A stretch of 64,000 nucleotides of DNA from Victivallis vadensis (GCF_003096415.1 NZ_QEKH01000020.1:1-64000), one strand, 5' to 3'. Positions 50,251 to 59,392 are shown, counted from the first letter of the stretch. The notes: generated from the letters alone by a model not told the origin. Made by a program: numbers and translations.

Positions 50251-52071
50251 TTACTGTTCTTCCAGCTCGGAGGCGAGGCGGCCGCGCTGACGGCGGCGCT
50301 CCAGCTCCGTCAGGAAGAATTTGCGCAGGCGGATGTTCAGCGGCGTCACTTCCACGAGTTCATCGTCCTCGATGTATTCGAGCGCCTGCTCCAGCGACAT
50401 CTTGCGCGCCGGCGCGATCTTCATATTGCGGTCGCTGCCCGCCGCGCGCATATTGGTCAGCTGCTTCGCGCGCTGCACGTTGACGACCAGGTCGCCTTCC
50501 TTGCAGTGCTCGCCGACGATCATGCCCTCATAGCAGTCCACGCCCGGCTCGATGAAAAACTCGCCGCGCTGCTGCAGGCCGTCGATCGCAAACGGAATCG
50601 ACTTGCCGTTGCCCATGCTGACCATCGTGCCGTTGGTGCGCGACGGAATCGCCCCCTTGAAGGGTTCGTAGTGGTCGAACAAATGCGACACGATCGCCTC
50701 GCCCTGGCTGGCGGTCAGCGCCTTGCTGCGCAGACCGATCAGGCCGCGAGTGGGAATGTAAAACTCCAGAAGCTGCCGCTGGCCGCGCGACTCCATCTGG
50801 ATCAGTTCGCCGCGGCGCATGCCGACCATCTCGATGATCCGCCCCGCGAAATCGGCGGGCACGTCGACGCTGAGCCGTTCAATCGGCTCGTTCTTCACGC
50901 CGTCGATCTCCTTGCAGATCACCTGCGGCTTGGCGACCGCGAATTCGTAACCTTCGCGGCGCATCGTCTCAATCAGGATCGCGAGATGCAGCACGCCGCG
51001 GCCGGAGACCTTGAAGGCTTCGCCGTTCACGTCTTCGACCCGCAGCGCCACGTCGCGCTCGACCTCCTTGAAAAGGCGCTCGCGGAGCTGGCGGCTGCCG
51101 ACGTACTTGCCTTCCCGCCCGAAAAACGGCGAGTCGTTGATCCGGAACAGCATCGAAATGGTCGGCTCGTCGATCGCGATCACAGGCATAGCCTCCGGCT
51201 GCTCCGCGTCGCAGATGGTGTCGGAGATGTCGATGTCGGAGATGCCGACGATCGCGCAGAGGTCGCCGCACTCGACCACGCTGGTCTCCTTGCGGCCGAT
51301 CCCCTCGAAGGTGAAAAGCTGCTTGACCTGCGCCGGTTCGGTCCGTCCGTCGCGCTTCACGATCACCAGCGGCTTGCGGGTGTCGAGCGTGCCGCGGTAG
51401 ACGCGGCCGATGCCGATCCGACCCACGAAGTTGGAATAGTCGAGCGTCGCGACCTGACACTGCACCGGGCCGTCGACTTTCGGCGGAGCCGGAACAAATT
51501 CGATGATCGCATCCAGCAGCGGATAGATCGATTCGCGCGGATCGTCCAATTCCCGCACCGCCCAGCCGTCGCGGCCGGAGGCATAGAGCACCGGGAAGTC
51601 GAGCTGCTCGTCGGAGGCGTTCAATTCACAGAAGAGGTCGAACACCTTGTCGTGCACCGCGTCGGGCCGCGCGTCGGGCTTGTCGATCTTGTTGATCACC
51701 ACCACCGGACGCAAATTGAGCTGCAGCGCCTTGTCCAGCACGAAGCGGGTCTGCGGCATCGGCCCTTCCGCCGAATCGACCAGCAGGATCACGCCGTCGG
51801 CCAGCTTCAGCACCCGTTCGACCTGCCCGCCGAAGTCGCTGTGTCCGGGGGTGTCGATCACGTTGATCTTGGTATTTTTATAGTTGATGCTGATATTCTT
51901 CGACAGAATGGTGATGCCGCGTTCGCGTTCGAGGTCGTTGTTGTCGAGAAAGCACTCCTGCACCACCTCGTTGTCGCGGAAGACCTTGGCCTGATGCAGG
52001 ATCTGGTCCACAAGGGTGGTTTTGCCGTGGTCGACGTGCGCGATGATCGCGATGTTTCTGATTTCACTCAT
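50251..52071 (-). CDS. typA: GTP-binding translation factor TypA/BipA
   Basis: 606 aa ribosome-associated GTPase of the EF-G/LepA group, involved in stress response and assembly of the large subunit at low temperature. The G domain is complete: AHVDHGKTTL (11-20), then DTPGHSDFGGQV, and NKIDKPDA. TypA-specific features follow: RGxxxMxxxG-like GRGVLHLAILIETMRREGYE, and the C-terminal NVQRAKQLTNMRAAGSD. Length is typical. It has its own promoter, divergent from the aldolase gene. The alkaline phosphatase-like gene behind it may share the transcript. Confidence 0.96.
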   Translation of the reverse strand: MSEIRNIAIIAHVDHGKTTLVDQILHQAKVFRDNEVVQECFLDNNDLERERGITILSKNISINYKNTKINVIDTPGHSDFGGQVERVLKLADGVILLVDSAEGPMPQTRFVLDKALQLNLRPVVVINKIDKPDARPDAVHDKVFDLFCELNASDEQLDFPVLYASGRDGWAVRELDDPRESIYPLLDAIIEFVPAPPKVDGPVQCQVATLDYSNFVGRIGIGRVYRGTLDTRKPLVIVKRDGRTEPAQVKQLFTFEGIGRKETSVVECGDLCAIVGISDIDISDTICDAEQPEAMPVIAIDEPTISMLFRINDSPFFGREGKYVGSRQLRERLFKEVERDVALRVEDVNGEAFKVSGRGVLHLAILIETMRREGYEFAVAKPQVICKEIDGVKNEPIERLSVDVPADFAGRIIEMVGMRRGELIQMESRGQRQLLEFYIPTRGLIGLRSKALTASQGEAIVSHLFDHYEPFKGAIPSRTNGTMVSMGNGKSIPFAIDGLQQRGEFFIEPGVDCYEGMIVGEHCKEGDLVVNVQRAKQLTNMRAAGSDRNMKIAPARKMSLEQALEYIEDDELVEVTPLNIRLRKFFLTELERRRQRGRLASELEEQ

Positions 52072-52115
52072 GATGTTCTTGCTTGTTCCGATGGGTTATA
52101 ATGACAAATCTTATT

Positions 52116-52144
52116 AATATAGCACCGCGCACGGCTCATTGCAA
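52116..52144 (-). promoter_or_regulatory. Promoter of typA
   Basis: Minus strand TTGCAA (52139-52144), a 17-bp spacer and TATATT (52116-52121), about 45 nt before the ATG at 52071. It is divergent from the aldolase promoter 25 bp away. Confidence 0.7.
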
Positions 52145-52168
52145 CAGGCCGAATCATGATTTCCGCAC

Positions 52169-52197
52169 TTGCCAAACACCGGACGGGGGTGTATAGT
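52169..52197 (+). promoter_or_regulatory. Promoter of the class II aldolase gene
   Basis: TTGCCA (52169-52174), a 17-bp spacer and TATAGT (52192-52197), about 50 nt before the ATG at 52251. Confidence 0.6.
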
Positions 52198-52250
52198 AAG
52201 CAATGGAATCAGGTGTAACCTATATCATCAATTTTCTACAGGGAACAGCT

Positions 52251-53546
52251 ATGACGAAAAACAAGTTCATCCATCCCAGCGACCAGATCGTCGCGTTCAT
52301 GAAGCGCATCTACGATTACGGGATGACCACCACCAGCGGCGGCAACCTCTCGATCATGGACAGCGACGGGAATATGTGGATCAGCCCCAGCGGCGTCGAC
52401 AAAGGCACGCTGCGCCGCGAGGATATCATGTGCGTGAAGCCCGACGGCGCTATCGTCGGCCCCCACCGCCCGTCGGTCGAATACCCGTTCCACCGCGCCG
52501 TCTACAAGCTCCGTCCGGACGTGAAGGCGGTGCTGCACGCCCATCCCCCGGCGCTGGTCAGCTTCAGCGTCGCCGGCGTGACGCCGGACACCAGCGCGAC
52601 CAGCACCTCCGCCGGAGTCTGCGGCAGCGTCGGTTTCGCGGGCTATGACGTTCCCGGCAGCGACGGCCTCGGCGAACTGGTCAGCGCCGAATTCGCCAAG
52701 GGGCACAATACCACGCTGCTGCGCAACCACGGCGCGTGCGTGGTGGGCAGGACGATGGACGAGGCGTTCCGCCGCATCGAAACGCTCGACTTCTGCGCCC
52801 GGATGCTCGCCCACGCGGTGACCCTCGGCAAGCCGCAGTCGATTCCGGCGGATCAATTGGCCGACCTCTTCACCGACCGCAACAAGGAGTTTTCGGAGTT
52901 CACCCCGGAGTGCCCGAGCAGCGACGAACTCGAACAGCGCCGCAAAATGGCGCAAATGGCGCGCCGCTCCTACGACCAGTTCCTGTTCACCAGCGCCGAC
53001 GGCACCATCGCGGTCCGGCTCGGCCCGGATTCCTTCCTGGTCACCCCGGCGGGCGCCGACCGCGCCACCCTCGAACCGGCCGACATGGTGCTGGTCAAGG
53101 GCACGCGATATGAAGCCGGCAAGGCGCTGACCCCGACCGCGTGGTTCATCAAGGCGCTCTTCGACGCGCAGCCGGAGCTGAATGCGATGATCATTGCGAA
53201 TCCGCCCTGCCTCGCGGCCTACGGCATCGCGAATGCCAAGTTCGATCCCCGGGTGATTCCCGAGAGCTACATCATGCTGCGCGAAATGCCGGAATTTCCG
53301 TTCACGGCGACCACGCAGGACACCGCGAACCTGCTCAAGACCCTGTCGCCGCGCTATCCGATCGTGCGCATCCGCCAGCAGGCGGTGATTTCGACCGGCA
53401 AGAGCGTGCTCGAAGCTTTCGACCGCCTCGAAGTGGCCGAATACAGCGCCAAGGCGACGCTGATGGCCGGTCCGCTCGGCGGCATGACGCCGATGAACGA
53501 GCAGGAAGTGGCCGACGTGGTCAAGGCGTTCAAGCTCCTGCCGTAA
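52251..53546 (+). CDS. Two-domain class II aldolase/adducin protein
   Basis: 431 aa, cytoplasmic, starting at ATG 52251 with AGGGAA upstream. Residues 1-210 form a class II aldolase domain of the fuculose/rhamnulose-phosphate type: TTTSGGNLSI (substrate phosphate), the zinc histidines in VLHAHPPALV, and the third histidine in LLRNHGACVVG. Residues about 235-431 are a second copy with the same fold but without metal ligands: NAMIIANPPCLAA replaces the HAH site and RQQAVISTGKS replaces the NHG site. It may be an internal duplication in which one half lost catalysis. Metabolism of deoxysugar phosphates would suit a glycan degrader. It ends in a strong terminator. Confidence 0.85.
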   Translation: MTKNKFIHPSDQIVAFMKRIYDYGMTTTSGGNLSIMDSDGNMWISPSGVDKGTLRREDIMCVKPDGAIVGPHRPSVEYPFHRAVYKLRPDVKAVLHAHPPALVSFSVAGVTPDTSATSTSAGVCGSVGFAGYDVPGSDGLGELVSAEFAKGHNTTLLRNHGACVVGRTMDEAFRRIETLDFCARMLAHAVTLGKPQSIPADQLADLFTDRNKEFSEFTPECPSSDELEQRRKMAQMARRSYDQFLFTSADGTIAVRLGPDSFLVTPAGADRATLEPADMVLVKGTRYEAGKALTPTAWFIKALFDAQPELNAMIIANPPCLAAYGIANAKFDPRVIPESYIMLREMPEFPFTATTQDTANLLKTLSPRYPIVRIRQQAVISTGKSVLEAFDRLEVAEYSAKATLMAGPLGGMTPMNEQEVADVVKAFKLLP

Positions 53547-53563
53547 TGATCCGTTTTCCGATT

Positions 53564-53606
53564 CGGCAACTCTCCGGAACACGTTCCAGGAGAGTTGCCG
53601 TTTTTT
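53564..53606 (+). terminator. Intrinsic terminator of the aldolase gene
   Basis: A 12-bp stem (CGGCAACTCTCC, 53564-53575, with GGAGAGTTGCCG, 53589-53600), with a further GGAAC/GTTCC pairing in the loop, then TTTTTT. It lies 17 nt after the stop codon. Confidence 0.9.
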
Positions 53607-53647
53607 ACAGAGGGAAGAATATTGCACGGATAAACCACCGGAGCAAT

Positions 53648-53676
53648 TTGATTTTCAATTAAAAATATTATATATT
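53648..53676 (+). promoter_or_regulatory. Promoter of the trypsin-like protease
   Basis: TTGATT (53648-53653), a 17-bp AT-rich spacer and TATATT (53671-53676). The leader is about 60 nt. Confidence 0.65.
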
Positions 53677-53739
53677 ATCCCGGTATGCGACCGGGTTTAT
53701 TTTTTCGGAACACACAATTCATTAAAACGGGGGAAAATC

Positions 53740-55560
53740 ATGTCCGGAATCCTGCTTCTGCTGCTCGCGTTTTCCATCGGGGGTTCGCTCTGCGCCGGCA
53801 CACCGCCGGAAAACGGCGGCGATTCGCTGTTCAGCCAGCTCACCCGCGGCGAAACGAACCCCGGCCGGCACGCGGCCAGGCGAAACGGCAATATGCTGAT
53901 TATCCGCACGGATAAGGGCGCCGGCTCCGGCTTTATCGTCAACAAATGGAACCGCCCGGTCATCGTATCCAACGCTCACGTCTATCTGACCGGACGCAAT
54001 CCGAGGGTTTTTGACGTCAACGACCGCGAATACGAAATCAAAGAGGTGATCGCCTCCAAAAGCCGCGATCTGGTTTTTCTGGTATTCGAGCCGTTCCCCG
54101 GCGAGACGGCGAAGCCGCTGGAAGTGGAGGAAGATGTCAGCGCCCTTGAGCCGGACACCCGGCTTACCGCTTACGGCAACAGCCTTGCCGGCAACGTCAT
54201 CCGTCGCAGCGACGGGGTACTGCAGGCAGTCGGACCGCAGACCATTGAAACCACAGTGCCCTTCGTGACCGGCAACAGCGGCGGACCGCTGGTCACCACC
54301 GACGGCGGCAAGGTCGTGGGAGTCGCCACTTATATGATCCGGATCAGGGACGACTGGACCAAACAGGGATCAGGCTTCGAACAGAAAAAATGGTGGAAGC
54401 CGGTAGTCCGCCGTTTCGCGACCCGGATCGACAATATCGACGTCTCCGATCTTGAACAGATCGACATGCGGAAAATCGCAGAATGCGACCTGACCATGTG
54501 CGAACGGGCGCAGGAAGTGACGCGGCAACTGAAGGAAGCGAACAATTCTCAGGACTTCGCGGCAATCCTGTTCGGCAATCTTTCCCTGATCGCGGAAGGC
54601 AGGAGTTTTGCCTGGAACAGCTCTTATCTGAAAAAACAGTTCGCCGAAGACACGGAACTGTTCACCGCAATTACCGAACGGCTGGAACTTGGCGACCTGC
54701 TGGAACTGCTTGACCCGCTGGCCCTGCTCTACCAGAATGCGTCGGAAGTCACCTACGCCCGGATTCAGCCGGCCAAAACAAAATGTTTCTTCTGTTCCGG
54801 CTACGGTCAGATCACCAAACACGTTCCCCGTCCCGGCTACGATCCGAACAGCGGCGAATCCAGCCTCATCACGAAAAAAATCCCCTGCGTCGTCTGCCAG
54901 CAGACCGGCAAGCGCGCCATTTCGCACCCCGGAACCATGATGCAGGCCCCGGAGGCAGTGATCCAGTCACTCGCGGACCGGGTTCAGCCTGTGCCGATCA
55001 CGTTTCAGGGTTTCACGCTCGGCACAACCAACAAGGAGTTCTTTCAGTCCTATCCGTTCTACCGGAACACCCGGGCAATCCTGCTGCGCCGTCCCGTTCC
55101 GTTCGGCGAGGAGATCATTTACAGAGGCAACCACAAGGATCGCGACATAAAAGCGACCAGCCTGACTTTCATGTGCGGAAAACTTGTGGAAATACGCCTT
55201 TTCCTGAACCACGAAGGCGATGCCCCGGAAGAGCTGCTCAAGCAGTATATCTCCCTGCCGCTGCCGGACGGATATCCTCTGCAGGCCGGCGCCCGGTTCC
55301 TGAAAGACCCTCTCGATATTCCCTGCGACCGTTCCGGCAAGGCCGTGCTGGATATCAAACGCGTTTCGGAAGATTCGCGGCAGTCGTTTTTCCGTAATGA
55401 AAGTCCCGTCCCGAGACATGGCGCCTTCCTCCCTTCCCAGCCGCAACCCGACAGCTTTATGACCAATACCGTCATCTTGAGCTGCCGGCACAACCTGCCC
55501 CGGGCGATGCAGTTCCTCGACTACTCCCGGTTCCGGAGCATTCCGCAGCCCGGATGCTGA
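53740..55560 (+). CDS. Secreted trypsin-like serine protease with zinc-ribbon-like insert
   Basis: 606 aa. A signal peptide (ILLLLLAFSIGGSLCAG) is followed by an S1-type protease domain with a complete triad: H80 (VSNAHVYL), D110 (SKSRDLVFLVF) and S180 (VTGNSGGPLV). This resembles DegP/HtrA, but no PDZ domain is visible. After a helical linker comes a pair of CxxC motifs, KCFFCSGYGQ and IPCVVCQQTG (about 347-390), like one DnaJ-type zinc ribbon. The C-terminal 200 residues are a beta-rich domain I do not recognise. It might process or bind envelope proteins. It is a single gene with its own promoter. Confidence 0.85.
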   Translation: MSGILLLLLAFSIGGSLCAGTPPENGGDSLFSQLTRGETNPGRHAARRNGNMLIIRTDKGAGSGFIVNKWNRPVIVSNAHVYLTGRNPRVFDVNDREYEIKEVIASKSRDLVFLVFEPFPGETAKPLEVEEDVSALEPDTRLTAYGNSLAGNVIRRSDGVLQAVGPQTIETTVPFVTGNSGGPLVTTDGGKVVGVATYMIRIRDDWTKQGSGFEQKKWWKPVVRRFATRIDNIDVSDLEQIDMRKIAECDLTMCERAQEVTRQLKEANNSQDFAAILFGNLSLIAEGRSFAWNSSYLKKQFAEDTELFTAITERLELGDLLELLDPLALLYQNASEVTYARIQPAKTKCFFCSGYGQITKHVPRPGYDPNSGESSLITKKIPCVVCQQTGKRAISHPGTMMQAPEAVIQSLADRVQPVPITFQGFTLGTTNKEFFQSYPFYRNTRAILLRRPVPFGEEIIYRGNHKDRDIKATSLTFMCGKLVEIRLFLNHEGDAPEELLKQYISLPLPDGYPLQAGARFLKDPLDIPCDRSGKAVLDIKRVSEDSRQSFFRNESPVPRHGAFLPSQPQPDSFMTNTVILSCRHNLPRAMQFLDYSRFRSIPQPGC

Positions 55561-55628
55561 CCGGGACCGCTTTTCCCGATGCCCGCCGCCCGGCAGTTCG
55601 TTTTTTCCGAATTGCCGGGCGGAGACGT

Positions 55629-55657
55629 TTGCAAAACACCGGCGGCAACGTTATATT
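55629..55657 (+). promoter_or_regulatory. Promoter of the sugar kinase-galU-helicase operon
   Basis: TTGCAA (55629-55634), a 17-bp spacer and TATATT (55652-55657), with a leader of about 35 nt to the ATG at 55698. Confidence 0.7.
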
Positions 55658-55697
55658 ACGTTGCATATTGTTGTAAAAGAGGAACTGTTTTCTTTCC

Positions 55698-56717
55698 ATG
55701 ATCATAAAAACCGTAGCTTATCCGCGCGCCGCGCTGATCGGAAATCCTTCCGACGGCTACAACGGCAAGACCATCGCATTCGTCTTTCGCAACTACTCCG
55801 CGGAGGTCCGGCTTTATGAAACGCCGGAGCTGGAACTGCTCCCGGCCAAACGCGACAACAACGTGTTCGCGGACCTCGACGCGCTGACCAGCGACGTCGA
55901 ACTCTACGGTTATTACGGCGGCATCCGGCTGCTCAAGGCCGCCGTGAAGAAATTCAACGAGTATTGTCACCGCCACGGGCTCAAGCTCGAAAAAAAGAAT
56001 TTCACGATGCGCTACAGCAGCACGATTCCGAACCGGCTCGGACTGGCGGGATCGTCGGCGATCATCACCGCCGCGATGCGCGCGATGTGCGAATTTTACC
56101 ACATCCGCCTTGCTCCGGCGATCCTCGCGAATATCGTGCTGTCGACCGAACGCGACGAGCTGGGGATTCCGGCGGGGCTTCAGGACCGGGTGGCGCAGGC
56201 CTACAACATCCCGGTCTACATGGATTTCGACGCCTCCTACATGAATGAGCACGGCATCGGCCGTTACGAGGCGATCGAGATTCCCGACGGGCTGAACCTC
56301 TATGTGGCCTACCGGACCGACCTTGCCGAAGGCTCCGAGGTGCTGCACAGCCGCCTCCGCGAGGAGTACGAAGCGCGCGTGCCGCACGTGGTCGCCGCGA
56401 TGCGGGAGTGGGCGGAGCTGACCGAACAGGTCCGCGCCTGCCTCGGTTCGCGGGAGTTCGACCGGATCCCGGCGCTGCTTGACCGCAATTTCGACCTGCG
56501 CTGCGAAGTCTGTGCCAATGCGGTCAGCGAAAAGAACCGCCGCATGGTCGAACTTGCCCGTTCGGTCGGTGCGTCCGCCAAATTCACCGGTTCCGGCGGC
56601 GCGATCATCGGCACCTATGAAGACGAGAAGATGTTCCGCCGTCTCGCCGACGTGCTGCGCAACGAGCGGATCGACGTGATCAAGCCGGAAATCGTCACTT
56701 CGGGAGAGATCCGATGA
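55698..56717 (+). CDS. GHMP-family sugar kinase, glucuronokinase-like
   Basis: 339 aa. The N-terminal ALIGNPSDGYNGKTIAF matches the sugar-binding start of glucuronokinase-type GHMP kinases (GNPSDxYxGK) rather than galactokinase or mevalonate kinase. The ATP loop IPNRLGLAGSSA (110-121) and the C-terminal FTGSGGAIIG complete the GHMP set. It would make a sugar 1-phosphate. Its stop overlaps the start of the uridylyltransferase (ATGA), so the sugar 1-phosphate could go straight to a UDP-sugar, as in the plant glucuronokinase/UDP-sugar pyrophosphorylase salvage route. The actual sugar is unproven. Confidence 0.8.
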   Translation: MIIKTVAYPRAALIGNPSDGYNGKTIAFVFRNYSAEVRLYETPELELLPAKRDNNVFADLDALTSDVELYGYYGGIRLLKAAVKKFNEYCHRHGLKLEKKNFTMRYSSTIPNRLGLAGSSAIITAAMRAMCEFYHIRLAPAILANIVLSTERDELGIPAGLQDRVAQAYNIPVYMDFDASYMNEHGIGRYEAIEIPDGLNLYVAYRTDLAEGSEVLHSRLREEYEARVPHVVAAMREWAELTEQVRACLGSREFDRIPALLDRNFDLRCEVCANAVSEKNRRMVELARSVGASAKFTGSGGAIIGTYEDEKMFRRLADVLRNERIDVIKPEIVTSGEIR

Positions 56718-57637
56718 AGCCCGTGCGCAAAGCCGTATTGCCCGCCGCCGGATTCGGCACCCGGTTCCTGCCTTTCACCCGCGCGGTCCCCAAGGAGATG
56801 ATCCCGCTGGTGGACAAGCCGGTGATCCAGTACGTGGTCGAAGAGGCCGCCGCCGCCGGAATCGAGGAGATCCTGATCATCACCAGCTCCGGTAAAAACG
56901 CGATTCAGGACCATTTCAACCCGGTTCCGGACCTGGAAGCGCGTCTCGCCGCCAACGGCAAACAGCAGTTGCTCGACGAACTGCGTGCGATCGATTCGCT
57001 GGCCGACATCCACTACATCTACCAGCAGCAGCTCAACGGGCTTGGCGACGCGGTACTGCGTGCAAAGTCCTTCGTCGGCGACGAGCCTTTTGCGGTGCTG
57101 CTGGCCGACACGGTGCTGTCGAGCACGACCGACCGGACCGTCACCGGGCAGCTGATCGACGCCTACGAGCGTTTCGGAGCACCGGTCACCGCGGTCGAAC
57201 CGGTACCGATGGAACTGGTCGGCCGCTACGGAGTCATCCGGGCGGACGAGTTCGAACCGGGATTGTTCAAAGTGGAGGACTTCATCGAAAAGCCCTCCGT
57301 CGAAGAGGCGCCGAGCAATTACGCGGTCGCCTCCCGCTACCTCTTCACGCCGGATATTTTCGAGGCGCTGAAGGAGACTCCCCGCGGCAAGGGGAACGAA
57401 ATCCAGCTGACCGATGCGATGCGCCGGCTGGTCGCAACGCGCGAGATGTACGCGCGCCGGATCGAAGGAAACCGTTACGATCTGGGCAACAAACTCGGTT
57501 TTCTGGAGGGCACGGTTGAATTCGGGCTGCGCCGTCCGGAGTTCCGCGAACGCTTCGCCGCCTTCCTGCGCGACAAGCTCAACCAACTGGAGGCGCAAAA
57601 CCAATGCGGCGCCCCGCAAAACCACAGAAAAGAGTAG
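56714..57637 (+). CDS. galU: UTP--glucose-1-phosphate uridylyltransferase
   Basis: 307 aa. It makes UDP-glucose (or another UDP-sugar) from the sugar 1-phosphate and UTP in the cytoplasm. The nucleotide motif AAGFGTRFLPFTRAVPKEM (11-29) and the metal/sugar regions ADTVLSST, VEPVPMELVGRYGVI, FIEKP and GNEIQLTDAMR are all of GalU type. Length is normal. ATG 56714 overlaps the kinase stop. Pairing with a glucuronokinase-like kinase raises the possibility that it accepts sugars other than glucose. Confidence 0.93.
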   Translation: MKPVRKAVLPAAGFGTRFLPFTRAVPKEMIPLVDKPVIQYVVEEAAAAGIEEILIITSSGKNAIQDHFNPVPDLEARLAANGKQQLLDELRAIDSLADIHYIYQQQLNGLGDAVLRAKSFVGDEPFAVLLADTVLSSTTDRTVTGQLIDAYERFGAPVTAVEPVPMELVGRYGVIRADEFEPGLFKVEDFIEKPSVEEAPSNYAVASRYLFTPDIFEALKETPRGKGNEIQLTDAMRRLVATREMYARRIEGNRYDLGNKLGFLEGTVEFGLRRPEFRERFAAFLRDKLNQLEAQNQCGAPQNHRKE

Positions 57638-59232
57638 TTACCGTGTTCAGTTCATTGAAAAAAACATTGAAGGGCCTGCTCGGGCTCAAGGATCACACCG
57701 TCATCGTCACAATCGAGCCGAAGGAGAAATCCGCCGGCTCCTCCAGACGCTCCGAAAAGAGCGAGAAAAAAAGCAAAGCCAAGGAGCGCGAACGCGCCCC
57801 GCGCCGCGACAAGGCCCCCGCCGAGGGCAGGCCGGAACGCGAAGCCCGGCCAAAGCAGGAGCGCCCCCGCAAAAGCGAGCGCCGCGAACGCCCGCAGGAG
57901 TCCGCCCCCGCCGTCCCGGCCCCGAAGCCGGAACGCCCCGCCGCGCTGAAGGAGGTTCCGCCCGCCGAAGGCAAGACCCGTTTCCTCGACCTGCCGCTGC
58001 ATGAAGACGTGCAGTTCGGCATCCAGCACGCCGGTTTCGAGTACTGCACCCCGATCCAGGCGCTGACGCTGCCCGCGCTGCTGGAAGGGCGCGACCTCGC
58101 CGGCAAGGCGCAGACCGGAACCGGCAAGACCGCCGCCTTTCTGCTGGCGGTATTCACCCGGCTGCTGAATCATCCGCTCGAAGAGCGCAAGCCCGGCTGC
58201 CCGCGCGCGCTGGTCCTGGCCCCCACCCGTGAGCTCGCGATGCAGATTCAGAAGGATGCCGAAGTGCTGGAAATCTTCACCGGCCTCACCAGCGTCGTGG
58301 TGTTCGGCGGCATGGACCATGAGAAGCAGCGCCGCAGCCTCGAACAGCCGGTCGACCTGGTGATCGGCACTCCGGGGCGGATCATCGACTATTCGCGCGG
58401 CGGCAGCCTGAAGCTCTCCAAAGTCGAGGTGCTGGTGATCGACGAGGCGGACCGGATGCTCGACATGGGCTTCATCCCGGATGTGAAGCGGATCGTGTCG
58501 CAACTGCCCAGAAAGGGCGAACGCCAGACGCTGCTCTTCTCCGCGACGCTCGAGGACCACATCCTGCGGCTCGCCTCCGGCTGGCTGGCGGAACCGGTGA
58601 TCGTCGAAAGCGAACCGGAAAAGATGGTCAGCGAAAACATCGAGCAGACCTTCTACTCCGTGCTGCGCGACGAAAAGCTCGCGCTGCTGCTGTATATCCT
58701 GCGCACCGAACCCTACGACCGGGTGCTGATCTTCGGCAACCGCAAGGATGTGAACCTGCGGCTGCAGTACGATCTGGCGCGCTTCGGCTACGAAGTGCCG
58801 GTGCTCTCCGGCGACATTCCGCAGGAGAAGCGGATCAAGGTTCTGGAACGGTTCCGGGCGGGCACCGAGAAGATCGTGATCGCCACCGACGTCGCCGCGC
58901 GCGGCATCCACGTCGATGACGTGTCGCTGGTGATCAACTACGACCTGCCGGAGCGCGCCGAAGATTACGTGCACCGGATCGGCCGTACCGGCCGCGCCGG
59001 GCACAACGGCAAATCGATCAGCTTCCTGTGCGAATACGGCGCCTACTATCTGCCGGACATCGAAAAGCTGCTCGACGTGCAGTTCCACAGCACCCAGCCG
59101 ACCGAAGATATGCTGAAAATGCCGGAGCCGGTTCCGGGCGCGAAACTGCCGAAGCGGGAAGCCGACCGGCATTCTTCGGGAAGCCGCGGCCGCGGCGACT
59201 CCCGCCGCCGTCCCCCCATGCGCCGCCGCTGA
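57604..59232 (+). CDS. DEAD-box RNA helicase with long basic N-terminal extension
   Basis: 542 aa. ATG 57604 lies inside galU but has GGAGG 10 nt upstream; GTG 57643 (VFSSLKK) is a possible later start. Residues about 40-115 are a charged low-complexity linker (Lys/Arg/Glu/Pro). The helicase core is complete: Q motif FEYCTPIQ, motif I AQTGTGKT (169-176), DEAD in VLVIDEADRM, SAT in LLFSATLED, and motifs V-VI in ATDVAARGI and HRIGRTGRAG. It unwinds structured RNA in the cytoplasm, close to RhlB/RhlE. The C-terminal tail is arginine-rich (RGRGDSRRRPPMRRR). Confidence 0.93.
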   Translation: MRRPAKPQKRVVTVFSSLKKTLKGLLGLKDHTVIVTIEPKEKSAGSSRRSEKSEKKSKAKERERAPRRDKAPAEGRPEREARPKQERPRKSERRERPQESAPAVPAPKPERPAALKEVPPAEGKTRFLDLPLHEDVQFGIQHAGFEYCTPIQALTLPALLEGRDLAGKAQTGTGKTAAFLLAVFTRLLNHPLEERKPGCPRALVLAPTRELAMQIQKDAEVLEIFTGLTSVVVFGGMDHEKQRRSLEQPVDLVIGTPGRIIDYSRGGSLKLSKVEVLVIDEADRMLDMGFIPDVKRIVSQLPRKGERQTLLFSATLEDHILRLASGWLAEPVIVESEPEKMVSENIEQTFYSVLRDEKLALLLYILRTEPYDRVLIFGNRKDVNLRLQYDLARFGYEVPVLSGDIPQEKRIKVLERFRAGTEKIVIATDVAARGIHVDDVSLVINYDLPERAEDYVHRIGRTGRAGHNGKSISFLCEYGAYYLPDIEKLLDVQFHSTQPTEDMLKMPEPVPGAKLPKREADRHSSGSRGRGDSRRRPPMRRR

Positions 59233-59247
59233 TTTTCCATAAAGAAA

Positions 59248-59271
59248 AACCGGTTCCGCAAAGAACCGGTT
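59248..59271 (-). terminator. Intrinsic terminator of the tRNA-Gly transcript
   Basis: AACCGGTTC (59248-59256) and GAACCGGTT (59263-59271) form a 9-bp stem. On the minus strand it is followed by TTTTCTTT. It lies about 50 nt after the tRNA 3' end. On the plus strand there is no T-run, so it serves the minus direction. Confidence 0.8.
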
Positions 59272-59318
59272 AAGATCGGGATCATCGAAGATGAGTTTCG
59301 GAAAAAAGACAAAAAAAA

Positions 59319-59392
59319 TGGAGCGGGTGACCGGAGTCGAACCGGCGTCGCCAGCTTGGGAAGCTGGAGCATAACCGTTTTGCTACACCCGC
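59319..59392 (-). tRNA. tRNA-Gly (anticodon CCC)
   Basis: A 74-nt cloverleaf: 7-bp acceptor stem GCGGGTG/CACCCGC, D-arm, anticodon stem CCAGC/GCTGG with loop TTCCCAA (anticodon CCC, reads GGG), a short variable loop, T-arm with loop TTCGACT, and an encoded CCA 3' end. It stands alone between the helicase and lipoprotein genes, with its own promoter and terminator. Confidence 0.95.
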
